Part shown: positions 7,749-12,678 of the stretch, piece after piece
How positions within the stretch are numbered: position 1 is the stretch's first letter
Layout of the letters: every line of letters begins with the position of its first letter
Assembly (NCBI GenBank): GCA_030670015.1
Contig: DAOVCM010000010.1
Location: 1 to 12,678, forward strand
Direction: 5' to 3'
Source: Candidatus Bathyarchaeota archaeon
Lineage (GTDB): Archaea; Thermoproteota; Bathyarchaeia; TCS64
Length of the DNA stretch: 12,678 nt
Position numbers and translations under genes: made by a program
Notes under the pieces: model-generated
Seen by the model: the letters and a program-made list of their open reading frames with translations, nothing else
The model's database searches: none
What the model was told of the DNA's origin: nothing

Positions 7749-8510
7749 TCAGAGCCTGAACCTGTCGCTATAGATACTGTCGCGATAGCATGCCTTGACA
7801 CACTTCCCGCAGACATCGCTGTCCAGGCCCAGGGCAACGATATACCGCCGACACTGCTCCCTGTAATTAACGAAGTCATCCTTGAAGCGGAGATAGAGGC
7901 AGGCGTCCAGGCAAGCCCTGCAGCTCCCGCATTCCCCATGGGAAGGCACTGTTCGTTCCAGGGGAAGGGTAGATACAACGGATGCGAGTCTGATTGCGCA
8001 GCTGAACTGGGGGTTAACGATAAGCTCATTCTTACCCCTCCAGCCGATGCCCGATTGTTCCGCTGCGACCCTGTGGGAGACGACCCTACCGTAATAATCC
8101 TCCACTCGCTTCACCTCCCCTGCAACGCCAGTCAACGTCGCCGAAATAGCTATTCCCCCTGTCTCCTCTGCAAGCCTTACGGTTGTAGCATCCAAGGAGT
8201 CATTCAGCCGGCGGTACTCACATGAGTAGATGTTCCAGGCCTCCTTATCGAAGCTGTCGTCCTTCCTCAGGGCGATGGCGTCTATGGCATACTCAGGATA
8301 AGCATATGCTATGCTGATGAAGGAGCCTCTCTCCCTCATGCTGCTGAAATCATCCCCGCAGATTTCCTTGAGCACCTTCTGCTGGTTGAGGATAAGTGCC
8401 CTGTACACGGAGTCGAACGCTGCGACACCGAGGACGCCTTTCAACCCGTGTCTTGATGATTCCTCCTTGAAAATCTCTCGTATCTTCACGAGGTCTCTCG
8501 GGTTGTCCAT
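7749..8510 (-). CDS. Short QueG-like protein with two [4Fe-4S] clusters
   Basis: Iron-sulfur protein related to epoxyqueuosine reductase (COG1600). The 253-residue product contains HRVAAEQSGIGWRGKNELIV at about 146-165, matching the family's GWxGKN core. It then has CX2CX2CX3C at residues 194-204, and C220 with CX2CX3C at 234-241, giving eight cysteines for two [4Fe-4S] clusters. Bacterial QueG is about 350-380 residues with C-terminal repeats; this protein stops soon after the second cluster, and its N-terminal part is diverged. Archaea generally make archaeosine rather than queuosine in tRNA, so the QueG reaction should not be assumed; a redox role on another substrate or cofactor is possible. 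The ATG has no strong ribosome site, but a TATA box lies about 27 nt upstream, suggesting a leaderless transcript. Confidence 0.82.
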   Translation of the reverse strand: MDNPRDLVKIREIFKEESSRHGLKGVLGVAAFDSVYRALILNQQKVLKEICGDDFSSMRERGSFISIAYAYPEYAIDAIALRKDDSFDKEAWNIYSCEYRRLNDSLDATTVRLAEETGGIAISATLTGVAGEVKRVEDYYGRVVSHRVAAEQSGIGWRGKNELIVNPQFSCAIRLASVVSTLPLERTVPSHGECGSCRACLDACLYLRFKDDFVNYREQCRRYIVALGLDSDVCGKCVKACYRDSIYSDRFRL

Positions 8511-8532
8511 TAGAACCCTAGTAAACCAACAA

Positions 8533-8542
8533 GATTTAATAC
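8533..8542 (-). promoter_or_regulatory. TATA box of the QueG-like gene (leaderless)
   Basis: On the minus strand GTATTAAATC is preceded by purine-rich GGAAAC, a reasonable BRE. The box centre is about 27 nt from the first base of the ATG at 8510, the normal archaeal TATA-to-start distance, so transcription probably begins at or next to the start codon. This fits the lack of a Shine-Dalgarno sequence before this gene. Confidence 0.5.
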
Positions 8543-8586
8543 GTTTCCAGCGTGTTGAACGGGTCTATCCTGATGCGAGGATGGTG

Positions 8587-8595
8587 TTATATAAT
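8587..8595 (+). promoter_or_regulatory. TATA box of the HpcH/HpaI aldolase gene
   Basis: TTATATAAT is a strong archaeal TATA match about 35 nt upstream of the TTG start at 8626. The predicted transcription start (near 8612-8617) coincides with GTGGAGGGA, so the leader would be very short but could just contain the ribosome binding site. It lies about 50 bp from the divergent promoter of the QueG-like gene. Confidence 0.5.
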
Positions 8596-8625
8596 CATCG
8601 CAGATATCTCAGTGGAGGGACTGTC

Positions 8626-9387
8626 TTGATAAATAAAGTTAAGGAGAGACTCGGTAAGGGAGAGGTCGCAGTGGGGGCATGGATGTCTATTCTGAACCAG
8701 GATGCTGTCCGCACCGTCGCTGCCTCAGATCTTGATTGGGTGCTCTTCGACACAGAGCACGGGCCTCCGAGCTTCGAGACCGTGGACCGCTTAATCAGAA
8801 ACATGGACGGCTCAGGCGCTGTTCCTCTCGTACGGGTCGTATGGAATGATATTAACGCGATTAAGCAGGCGCTGGACACGGGTGCTTATGGAATCGTTGT
8901 GCCGTGGGTGAACTCGAGAGAGGAGGCGGAGAACGCAGTCATGTATAGTAGGTATGCGCCGGAGGGTCTCCGGGGCTGTGCACCTGGTAGGGCTGCGTCT
9001 GCATGGGGTTTAAGTCCCGAGGAGTATCTCAGAATTGCAAACGACGAGGTCCTCGTCGCTGTCCAGATCGAGACAAAGAAAGCCGTCTCCAATATCGAGG
9101 ATATAGTTTCCGTTGAAGGGGTAGATGCAACCTTCATCGGCCCGAGTGACCTGTCGGCGTCGATGGGGTACCGTGGACAGTACTTTCATCCAGAAGTCGT
9201 TGTGGCTATGGAAAGAGTCGTGGATGCCTGTCAGGCTTCGGGAGTAGCCCCTGGCATAGCCTTCGGCTTGGGTGTTGACCATGTGAACAGCCTCATAGAC
9301 AAAGGCTTCAGATTCGTTGGCATAGGGTCGGACTCAGGCTTCCTCTCAGCAGGATGCAGGGAAACACTAAAGAAGATTAAAAAATAA
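8626..9387 (+). CDS. HpcH/HpaI-family 2-oxo-acid aldolase
   Basis: Class II metal-dependent aldolase of the family that cleaves hydroxy-2-oxo acids to pyruvate and an aldehyde, as in aromatic or sugar-acid breakdown. The 253-residue product has the family motifs in order: WVLFDTEHGP (38-47, catalytic His45), PLVRV (67-71, Arg70), GAYGIVVPWVNS (87-98), QIET (147-150, metal ligand Glu149) and FIGPSDLSASMG (170-181, metal ligand Asp175). Length is typical. The frame is open upstream to 8311, but that part overlaps the QueG-like gene and the TATA box. The TTG at 8626 has GGAGGG at 8614-8619, 6 nt away, and gives the expected N-terminus. It is a single-gene unit closed by a hairpin terminator. The exact substrate is unknown. 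Confidence 0.93.
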   Translation: MINKVKERLGKGEVAVGAWMSILNQDAVRTVAASDLDWVLFDTEHGPPSFETVDRLIRNMDGSGAVPLVRVVWNDINAIKQALDTGAYGIVVPWVNSREEAENAVMYSRYAPEGLRGCAPGRAASAWGLSPEEYLRIANDEVLVAVQIETKKAVSNIEDIVSVEGVDATFIGPSDLSASMGYRGQYFHPEVVVAMERVVDACQASGVAPGIAFGLGVDHVNSLIDKGFRFVGIGSDSGFLSAGCRETLKKIKK

Positions 9388-9430
9388 ATCAGAAAGAAAC
9401 ACATACGAATAGCATATTCAAACGACATTG

Positions 9431-9455
9431 AAAAAGGAGCTATGCTCCCTTTTTT
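9431..9455 (+). terminator. Hairpin/T-run terminator of the aldolase gene
   Basis: GGAGC at 9436-9440 pairs with GCTCC at 9444-9448 around a TAT loop, extended by A5 against T6 with one bulged C. It lies 44 nt after the aldolase stop codon. The element is nearly symmetric. A second T-run, TTTTTTT, follows at about 9475-9481. Confidence 0.75.
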
Positions 9456-9571
9456 AGCTTCAAGTTTTAATTTAGTTTTTTTAGTGTTAAGCCTCTAGAC
9501 TTGACTTATTTTCATGGTTTTTTGGTGCCTAAACATTTTTAACCTCTGTTCGAGGTATGAGTTGCTGAACA

Positions 9572-9604
9572 GGAGGGACAACTAACTATATATGTTGGTC
9601 CTCC
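9572..9604 (+). promoter_or_regulatory. Inverted repeat around a TATA-like box before the S19e operon
   Basis: GGAGGGACAAC (9572-9582) and GTTGGTCCTCC (9594-9604) pair at 9 of 11 positions around TAACTATATAT. CTATATAT (9586-9593) is a good TATA box, and transcription start about 25 nt on (near 9615) would give a roughly 25-nt leader to the TTG at 9640. If so, the repeat flanks the TATA box as an operator would. If transcription starts earlier, for example from ATTTTTAAC near 9533-9541, the repeat is a hairpin in the mRNA leader. A small ACCTC-TGTTC-GAGGT hairpin lies at 9542-9556. Confidence 0.4.
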
Positions 9605-9639
9605 ACCCAATTGGAATGCACTAGGAAAAGTGATGGGCT

Positions 9640-10095
9640 TTGACGACTGTCCACGACGTACCGGCGGATATCCTAATCCAGAGGCTGTCTGACTACATCA
9701 AGGGTAACATAGAGGAGGTTACGCCGCCCGTGTGGGCAGCCTATGTAAAGACGGGCTCTCATGTTGAGAGGGCGCCATACGACCCGGATTGGTGGTATGT
9801 CAGGACAGCCTCCATGTTGAGGAAGCTCTACCTTAGTGGGCCGATCGGGGTCTCTCGTCTCAGGAAGAAATACGGAGGCCGTAAGAGGGGAGGTGCTAAG
9901 CCTGCGCACTTTGGTAAGGCGGGGGGCAACATTCTCAGGAGCATACTGCAGCAGCTTGAGACGGCGGGCCTCGCATCCAAGGCGGACAATAGGGGGAGAG
10001 TTGTCAGCCCAAAGGGTATGAGCCTCCTTGATGCCCTGTCTGCCCAGATCAAGCGGGAACTTAACCGGGAGAAGCCTGAGCTCAGGGAATACTGA
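9640..10095 (+). CDS. rps19e: Small-subunit ribosomal protein S19e
   Basis: Archaeal/eukaryotic protein of the 30S head, with no bacterial counterpart. The 151-residue product has the family N-terminus MTTVHDVPADILI, the PPVWAAYVKTG and DPDWWYVRTASMLRKLYL blocks, GPIGVSRLRKKYGG, then KPAHFGKAGGNILRSILQQLE and GRVVSPKGMSLLD. Length is normal. The start is TTG, chosen because it gives the family N-terminus and lies just after GTGATGGG, a good match to the archaeal anti-Shine-Dalgarno. It is the first gene of an eight-gene translation/secretion operon. Confidence 0.96.
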   Translation: MTTVHDVPADILIQRLSDYIKGNIEEVTPPVWAAYVKTGSHVERAPYDPDWWYVRTASMLRKLYLSGPIGVSRLRKKYGGRKRGGAKPAHFGKAGGNILRSILQQLETAGLASKADNRGRVVSPKGMSLLDALSAQIKRELNREKPELREY

Positions 10096-10106
10096 GGTTG
10101 GGAGCT

Positions 10107-10445
10107 GTGTCATCGGACGAGGAACTTCAGAGGCTTAGGGAGAGGCGGATGCTTGAGCTTCAAGCCCAGCAGCAGCAGGCCGACCAGCTCCAGGTTGCAC
10201 AGCAGGATGCTGAGGCCAGGAAGCAAACTCTTATGCGTAAGGTTCTCACCCCAGAAGCCAGGCAGAGGCTGACAAATATTAAGATGGTCCGCCCCGAGTA
10301 TGCCTCACAGCTGGAGATGCAGCTGATACAGGTGGCTCAGAGCGGTAGGGTGGCGTTGCCTATCCCTGACAAGATGCTTAAGAAGTTGCTGGCCCAGGTA
10401 ATATCACAGCAGAATCAGAGGGATATCAGGATAAGGAGGAGATGA
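10107..10445 (+). CDS. PDCD5-family DNA-binding protein
   Basis: Small helical protein of the archaeal PDCD5/TFAR19 family (known in archaea as a DNA-binding protein; precise role unclear). The 112-residue product starts with a long charged Gln-rich helix (about 1-40), followed by the conserved core LTPEARQRLTNIKMVRPEYA (about 47-66), then LIQVAQSGRV, IPDKMLKKLLAQV and an Arg-rich tail. The GTG at 10107 is preferred over TTG 10098 because GAGGT at 10094-10098 sits 8 nt before it and the product then begins MSSDEELQRLRERR, as relatives do. The GAGGT overlaps the end of S19e, so translation is probably coupled. Confidence 0.92.
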   Translation: MSSDEELQRLRERRMLELQAQQQQADQLQVAQQDAEARKQTLMRKVLTPEARQRLTNIKMVRPEYASQLEMQLIQVAQSGRVALPIPDKMLKKLLAQVISQQNQRDIRIRRR

Positions 10446-10446
10446 G

Positions 10447-10605
10447 GTGGCGAGGAATAAGCCTTTGGCTTACAAGCTCCGCCTTGCTAAGGCGGGGAAG
10501 CAGAAAAGATCCGTGCCGGCGTGGATCATGGCGAAGACCCAGGGACGCGTCCGTTGGAGCCCGAAGAGCAGGCGGAACTGGCGGAGCAGGAAGCTTCGGG
10601 CGTAG
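10447..10605 (+). CDS. rpl39e: Large-subunit ribosomal protein L39e
   Basis: Very small basic protein lining the exit tunnel of archaeal and eukaryotic ribosomes. The 52-codon reading gives (M)ARNKPLAYKLRLAKAGKQ, then RSVPAWIMAKT and an Arg/Trp-rich C-terminus (SPKSRRNWRSRKLRA), matching the family along its whole length. The GTG start is 1 nt after the PDCD5 stop, with AAGGAGGAG at the end of PDCD5 as the ribosome site. It is too short to stand out by ORF length alone. PDCD5-L39e-L31e order is common in archaea. Confidence 0.95.
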   Translation: MARNKPLAYKLRLAKAGKQKRSVPAWIMAKTQGRVRWSPKSRRNWRSRKLRA

Positions 10606-10617
10606 GAGGGTGTGTAT

Positions 10618-10893
10618 TTGTCAGACTCTGAGCCTGTGGAGGAACGTATCTACACGGTCCCCCTTGGTAGGGCGTGGGTTGTCCCAAGATACAGGAGGGC
10701 TGAGAAGGCTATCACCGTGCTCAGGAAGTTCGTGCAGCGGCACATGAAGCCTGAGCTCGTCGTGATCGACCCCTCGGTTAACGAGGCCATCTGGAAGAGG
10801 GGTATAACGAACCCGCCTAGGAAGATCAGGGTCAAGCTCTCCAAGGATGAAGAGGATACCGTCACCGTGAGCCTCGCGGAGGCTGAGCCATGA
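10618..10893 (+). CDS. rpl31e: Large-subunit ribosomal protein L31e
   Basis: Archaeal/eukaryotic protein near the exit of the peptide tunnel. The 91-residue product contains ERIYTVPLGRAW, PRYRRAEKAITVLRKFVQRH, and VVIDPSVNEAIWKRGITNPP followed by RKIRVKLSKDE, the family's conserved run. I chose TTG 10618: GGAGGG at 10605-10610 is 7 nt upstream, whereas GTG 10612 would leave only 1 nt. Its last bases overlap the LX gene by 4 nt (ATGA). In many archaea the next gene is eIF6, which is not here. Confidence 0.95.
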   Translation: MSDSEPVEERIYTVPLGRAWVVPRYRRAEKAITVLRKFVQRHMKPELVVIDPSVNEAIWKRGITNPPRKIRVKLSKDEEDTVTVSLAEAEP

Positions 10894-11105
10894 GCGAGGT
10901 TAAAATCTACAGGATCACCGGACGTATTGACAAACCCCTCCTCTTCGAGCCCATAAAGTTTAGGAAGGACATCGCCGCGGCCAAAGAGGTCCACGCCGTT
11001 GAGCGGATCTACGCTGAAATGGGAAGTCGCCATCGGGCCAAGCGGCATCAGATAAAGATCCTTAAAGTCGAAGAATTTGAAGAGGGCGCAGAGGAAGGCA
11101 CTTAG
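10890..11105 (+). CDS. rpl18a: Large-subunit ribosomal protein LX (L18a/eL20 family)
   Basis: Small archaeal relative of eukaryotic L18a. The 71-residue product has the family's start, VKIYRITGRIDKPLLFEPIK, followed by KFRKDIAAAKEVHAVERIYAEMGSRHRAKRHQI and IKILKVEE, then an acidic tail. The ATG overlaps the L31e TGA by 4 nt, so re-initiation by the same ribosome is likely. Length fits the archaeal form. Confidence 0.93.
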   Translation: MSEVKIYRITGRIDKPLLFEPIKFRKDIAAAKEVHAVERIYAEMGSRHRAKRHQIKILKVEEFEEGAEEGT

Positions 11106-11107
11106 GT

Positions 11108-11551
11108 TTGGCCGCCCCGAACCGGGAGGAGCAGATTCGTAGGCTCGTATACGAGCTACAGCTGATGCAGGGCACAGCCGAGACACTCCAGCAGAGACTT
11201 CAGGTTCTCCAGACTGCAATAACTGACCTCAGGGTAGCTGACAATTCCCTCAGAGCTCTGAGTGATGCTGAGGAGGGGACGCCGGTCCTGGTTCCAACGG
11301 GTGGAGGCACCTTCATCAACGCGTCTCTGGGTAACTTGGAAACGGTCATCGTGGGTATCGGCGCCAATGTCTCAGTGGAGATGAGCCTCGATGAGGCCAG
11401 GGAGGATGTCTCAGGAAGGCTCAAGGAGGTTGAGAAGGCGAGCCAGTCGGTCCAGCAGCAGCTGGGGCAGATCCTCAGCCAGATTGAGGTCCATCAGGAA
11501 AGATTTAACAAGCTTGGCGCCGAGCTCCGAGGGGAAGCTCCGGGTGTTTGA
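11108..11551 (+). CDS. pfdA: Prefoldin subunit alpha
   Basis: Subunit of the jellyfish-shaped hexameric chaperone that delivers unfolded chains to the thermosome in the cytosol. The 147-residue product has an N-terminal coiled coil (about 5-55, heptad-like LxxQLxxL with many Gln), a central beta-hairpin region with VLVPTGGGTFINASL and VIVGIGANVSVEMS, and a second coiled coil (about 95-140). This is the alpha-class pattern, with two hairpins. The TTG start is 2 nt after the LX stop, and purine-rich GAGGAAGG lies upstream. The LX-prefoldin alpha-ftsY order is widespread in archaea. Confidence 0.93.
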   Translation: MAAPNREEQIRRLVYELQLMQGTAETLQQRLQVLQTAITDLRVADNSLRALSDAEEGTPVLVPTGGGTFINASLGNLETVIVGIGANVSVEMSLDEAREDVSGRLKEVEKASQSVQQQLGQILSQIEVHQERFNKLGAELRGEAPGV

Positions 11552-12455
11552 GAAGCTCAAGCAGGGTCTGAGGGGTGTCGTCGAACGGATTTCCAAGAGC
11601 GAGTTATCTGAGAAAGACCTAGAACCGATTATGTGGGATCTCCATCTTCAGCTCATAGCCAACGACGTGGCGGTCGCGGTCGCAGACAAGATCTGCCAAG
11701 CTCTGAAGAAGCGGTTAGAGGGTGTTGCCCTTCCCCGGTTCGGAGAGAAGTCGGCGCCGGTGAAGGATGCTCTCCACGAGGCAGTCGTGGAGGTCTTGGC
11801 GACGAAAGGCGAGTTAGATATTTTCGATTTGATTTCTGAGAAGAAAGCGGAGAGGGAGCCCTTCGTTGCAATGTTCATAGGCATCAACGGTACCGGGAAG
11901 ACTACGACCATAGCCAAGGTAGCGAAACTACTTCTGTCTAAAGGCTACAAGGTGGTTCTTGCCTCCGGGGATACCTACCGGGCGGGAGCCATCGAGCAGC
12001 TGGATGAGCACGCTCGTCGTCTGGGAGTCCGCGTCGTGAAGCACAGGTACGGCGCCGACCCCGCGGCGGTGAGCTTCGACGCTGTACAGCATGCGAGGGC
12101 TCAGGGCATCGACGCGGTCCTCATCGACACGGCCGGCAGAATGCAGACCAACCGGAACCTGATGGACGAGCTGCGGAAGATAAAGCGTGTCGTACAGCCC
12201 GACCTGACGGTTATGGTGCTAGACTCCCTCATAGGGAACGACGCCACCGACCAGGCGGAGACGTTCAACGATCAAATAGGCTTCGACGCGGCTATCCTGA
12301 CTAAGGTGGACGCAGATGCCAATGGCGGCTCCAGCCTCAGCGTCTCGTACCTAACCGGGAAGCCCATCATATATGTTGGTGTCGGCCAGGGATACGGGGA
12401 CCTCCAGCGCTTCGACGCTGCCTGGTTTGCTGATAAGATCCTGGGGGATACATAA
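11544..12455 (+). CDS. ftsY: Signal recognition particle receptor FtsY
   Basis: SRP-type GTPase that receives ribosome-nascent chain complexes at the membrane and docks them at the Sec translocon. The 303-residue product has a helical N domain (about 1-105) with no long acidic A domain, as is usual in archaea. The G domain follows: P-loop GINGTGKT at 113-120, DTYRAGAIEQL at 143-153, DTAGR at 195-199, TKVDADANGG at 253-262, and GVGQGYGDLQRF at 279-290. The open frame extends to 11391, but that segment is an Arg/Ser-rich out-of-frame reading of prefoldin. The GTG at 11544, preceded by GAGGGG 9 nt upstream, gives MFEKLKQGLRGVVERI. It overlaps pfdA by 8 nt. Confidence 0.95.
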   Translation: MFEKLKQGLRGVVERISKSELSEKDLEPIMWDLHLQLIANDVAVAVADKICQALKKRLEGVALPRFGEKSAPVKDALHEAVVEVLATKGELDIFDLISEKKAEREPFVAMFIGINGTGKTTTIAKVAKLLLSKGYKVVLASGDTYRAGAIEQLDEHARRLGVRVVKHRYGADPAAVSFDAVQHARAQGIDAVLIDTAGRMQTNRNLMDELRKIKRVVQPDLTVMVLDSLIGNDATDQAETFNDQIGFDAAILTKVDADANGGSSLSVSYLTGKPIIYVGVGQGYGDLQRFDAAWFADKILGDT

Positions 12456-12493
12456 AGGATTTAAGGGTGTTCTTCCCCGATAGGAGCGTCACC

Positions 12494-12673
12494 ATGGGAT
12501 TAGGCAGCTTCTTCCAGTCGGCCACGCGGCTTCTCAGGACACTTGCGAAACCTGACTGGAAGACCTTCTGGCTCAGCATTAAGATCGACTTCATCGGCGT
12601 CGCTCTCTTGGGGGCAATCGGGTACCTCTTCAAGCTTATCTCGGTGCATATTACAGGCGTTCCAGGAGCCTGA
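12494..12673 (+). CDS. secE: Preprotein translocase subunit SecE (Sec61 gamma)
   Basis: Essential small subunit of the SecYE-beta channel. The 59-residue product has an amphipathic helix with RLLRTLAKPDWKTFW, matching the family's RxLxxxxKPxxxEF pattern, then one membrane span (about 33-53, GVALLGAIGYLFKLISV) with the conserved GxIGxxxxLI. The frame is open from 12467, but the ATG at 12494 is preferred: AGGAG at 12482-12486 is 7 nt upstream and the length is right. It lies 38 nt after ftsY, the widest gap in the operon, in which GGATTTAAG might be a minor promoter. In many archaea nusG/spt5 and then L11, L1 and P0 follow; the window ends 5 nt after secE. Confidence 0.93.
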   Translation: MGLGSFFQSATRLLRTLAKPDWKTFWLSIKIDFIGVALLGAIGYLFKLISVHITGVPGA

Positions 12674-12678
12674 TACCG

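Noticed and set aside
8311..8625. 105-codon N-terminal extension of the aldolase frame
   Set aside because: It runs antisense to the QueG-like gene and across both divergent TATA boxes, is not aldolase-like, and the TTG at 8626 has an ideal ribosome site and gives the family N-terminus.
9542..9556. ACCTC-TGTTC-GAGGT as a tRNA T-arm
   Set aside because: The stem and TTCGA-like bases recall a T-arm, but no acceptor stem, anticodon arm or D-arm can be laid out around it.
10442..10747. Plus-strand Arg-rich frame beginning at 10442
   Set aside because: It is an out-of-frame reading of L39e and L31e, both of which match their families in the other frames.
10650..11219. Minus-strand frame of about 190 codons across L31e, LX and prefoldin
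   Set aside because: It overlaps three well-identified genes on the opposite strand and resembles nothing known.
11391..11543. Arg/Ser-rich N-terminal extension of FtsY
   Set aside because: It is the prefoldin alpha gene read in another frame; the GTG at 11544 with GAGGGG upstream gives a normal archaeal FtsY N-terminus.
1..12678. CRISPR array, insertion sequence, integrase/attachment site or defence cassette
   Set aside because: No regularly spaced repeats, transposase, integrase, nuclease or toxin-antitoxin signature was seen; nearly all coding sequence belongs to core archaeal or common metabolic families.

Overview
This is archaeal housekeeping DNA. The markers are an archaeal/eukaryotic-type LeuRS, an archaeal AlaRS with an N-terminal Cys cluster, the acidic stalk protein P1, ribosomal proteins S19e, L39e, L31e and LX, a PDCD5-type protein, prefoldin alpha, a short FtsY and a one-helix SecE. 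Gene content and order look like the TACK/Thermoproteota side of the Archaea (a Bathyarchaeia-like or Korarchaeia-like lineage is possible), but that placement is inference. Coding regions are moderately GC-rich by eye, non-coding gaps are AT-rich, and TTG or GTG starts outnumber ATG.

Layout. (1) 1-334: no confident gene. It holds the tail of an unidentified open frame, a 19-bp imperfect direct repeat read as the same peptide in two frames, and an inverted repeat with a T-run beyond the end of leuS. (2) 335-6413, minus strand: a translation block transcribed P1 (rpl12) -> alaS -> leuS. (3) 6565-7744, plus strand: an acetamidase/formamidase-family amidase followed 4 nt later by a small two-CxxC zinc-ribbon protein of unknown function. 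(4) 7749-8510, minus strand: a short QueG-like two-[4Fe-4S] protein that converges on the zinc-ribbon gene and has a likely leaderless promoter. (5) 8626-9387, plus strand: an HpcH/HpaI aldolase, divergent from the QueG-like gene and closed by a clear hairpin/T-run terminator. (6) 9640-12673, plus strand: a tight eight-gene operon S19e - PDCD5 - L39e - L31e - LX - prefoldin alpha - ftsY - secE, many genes touching or overlapping. It couples ribosome components with nascent-chain folding (prefoldin) and membrane targeting/translocation (FtsY, SecE).

Points of interest. eIF6, expected between L31e and LX, is absent here. P1-alaS, in many archaea the tail of secE-nusG-L11-L1-P0-P1-alaS, lies on the other side of the operon and inverted, with no P0 upstream, which suggests a local rearrangement. 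Two inverted repeats centred on putative TATA boxes (amidase and S19e operons) look like operator candidates. I see no CRISPR array, tRNA, rRNA, insertion sequence, defence cassette or clear novel multi-gene system. The least explained coding parts are the zinc-ribbon protein, the short QueG-like protein and the frame at the left edge.
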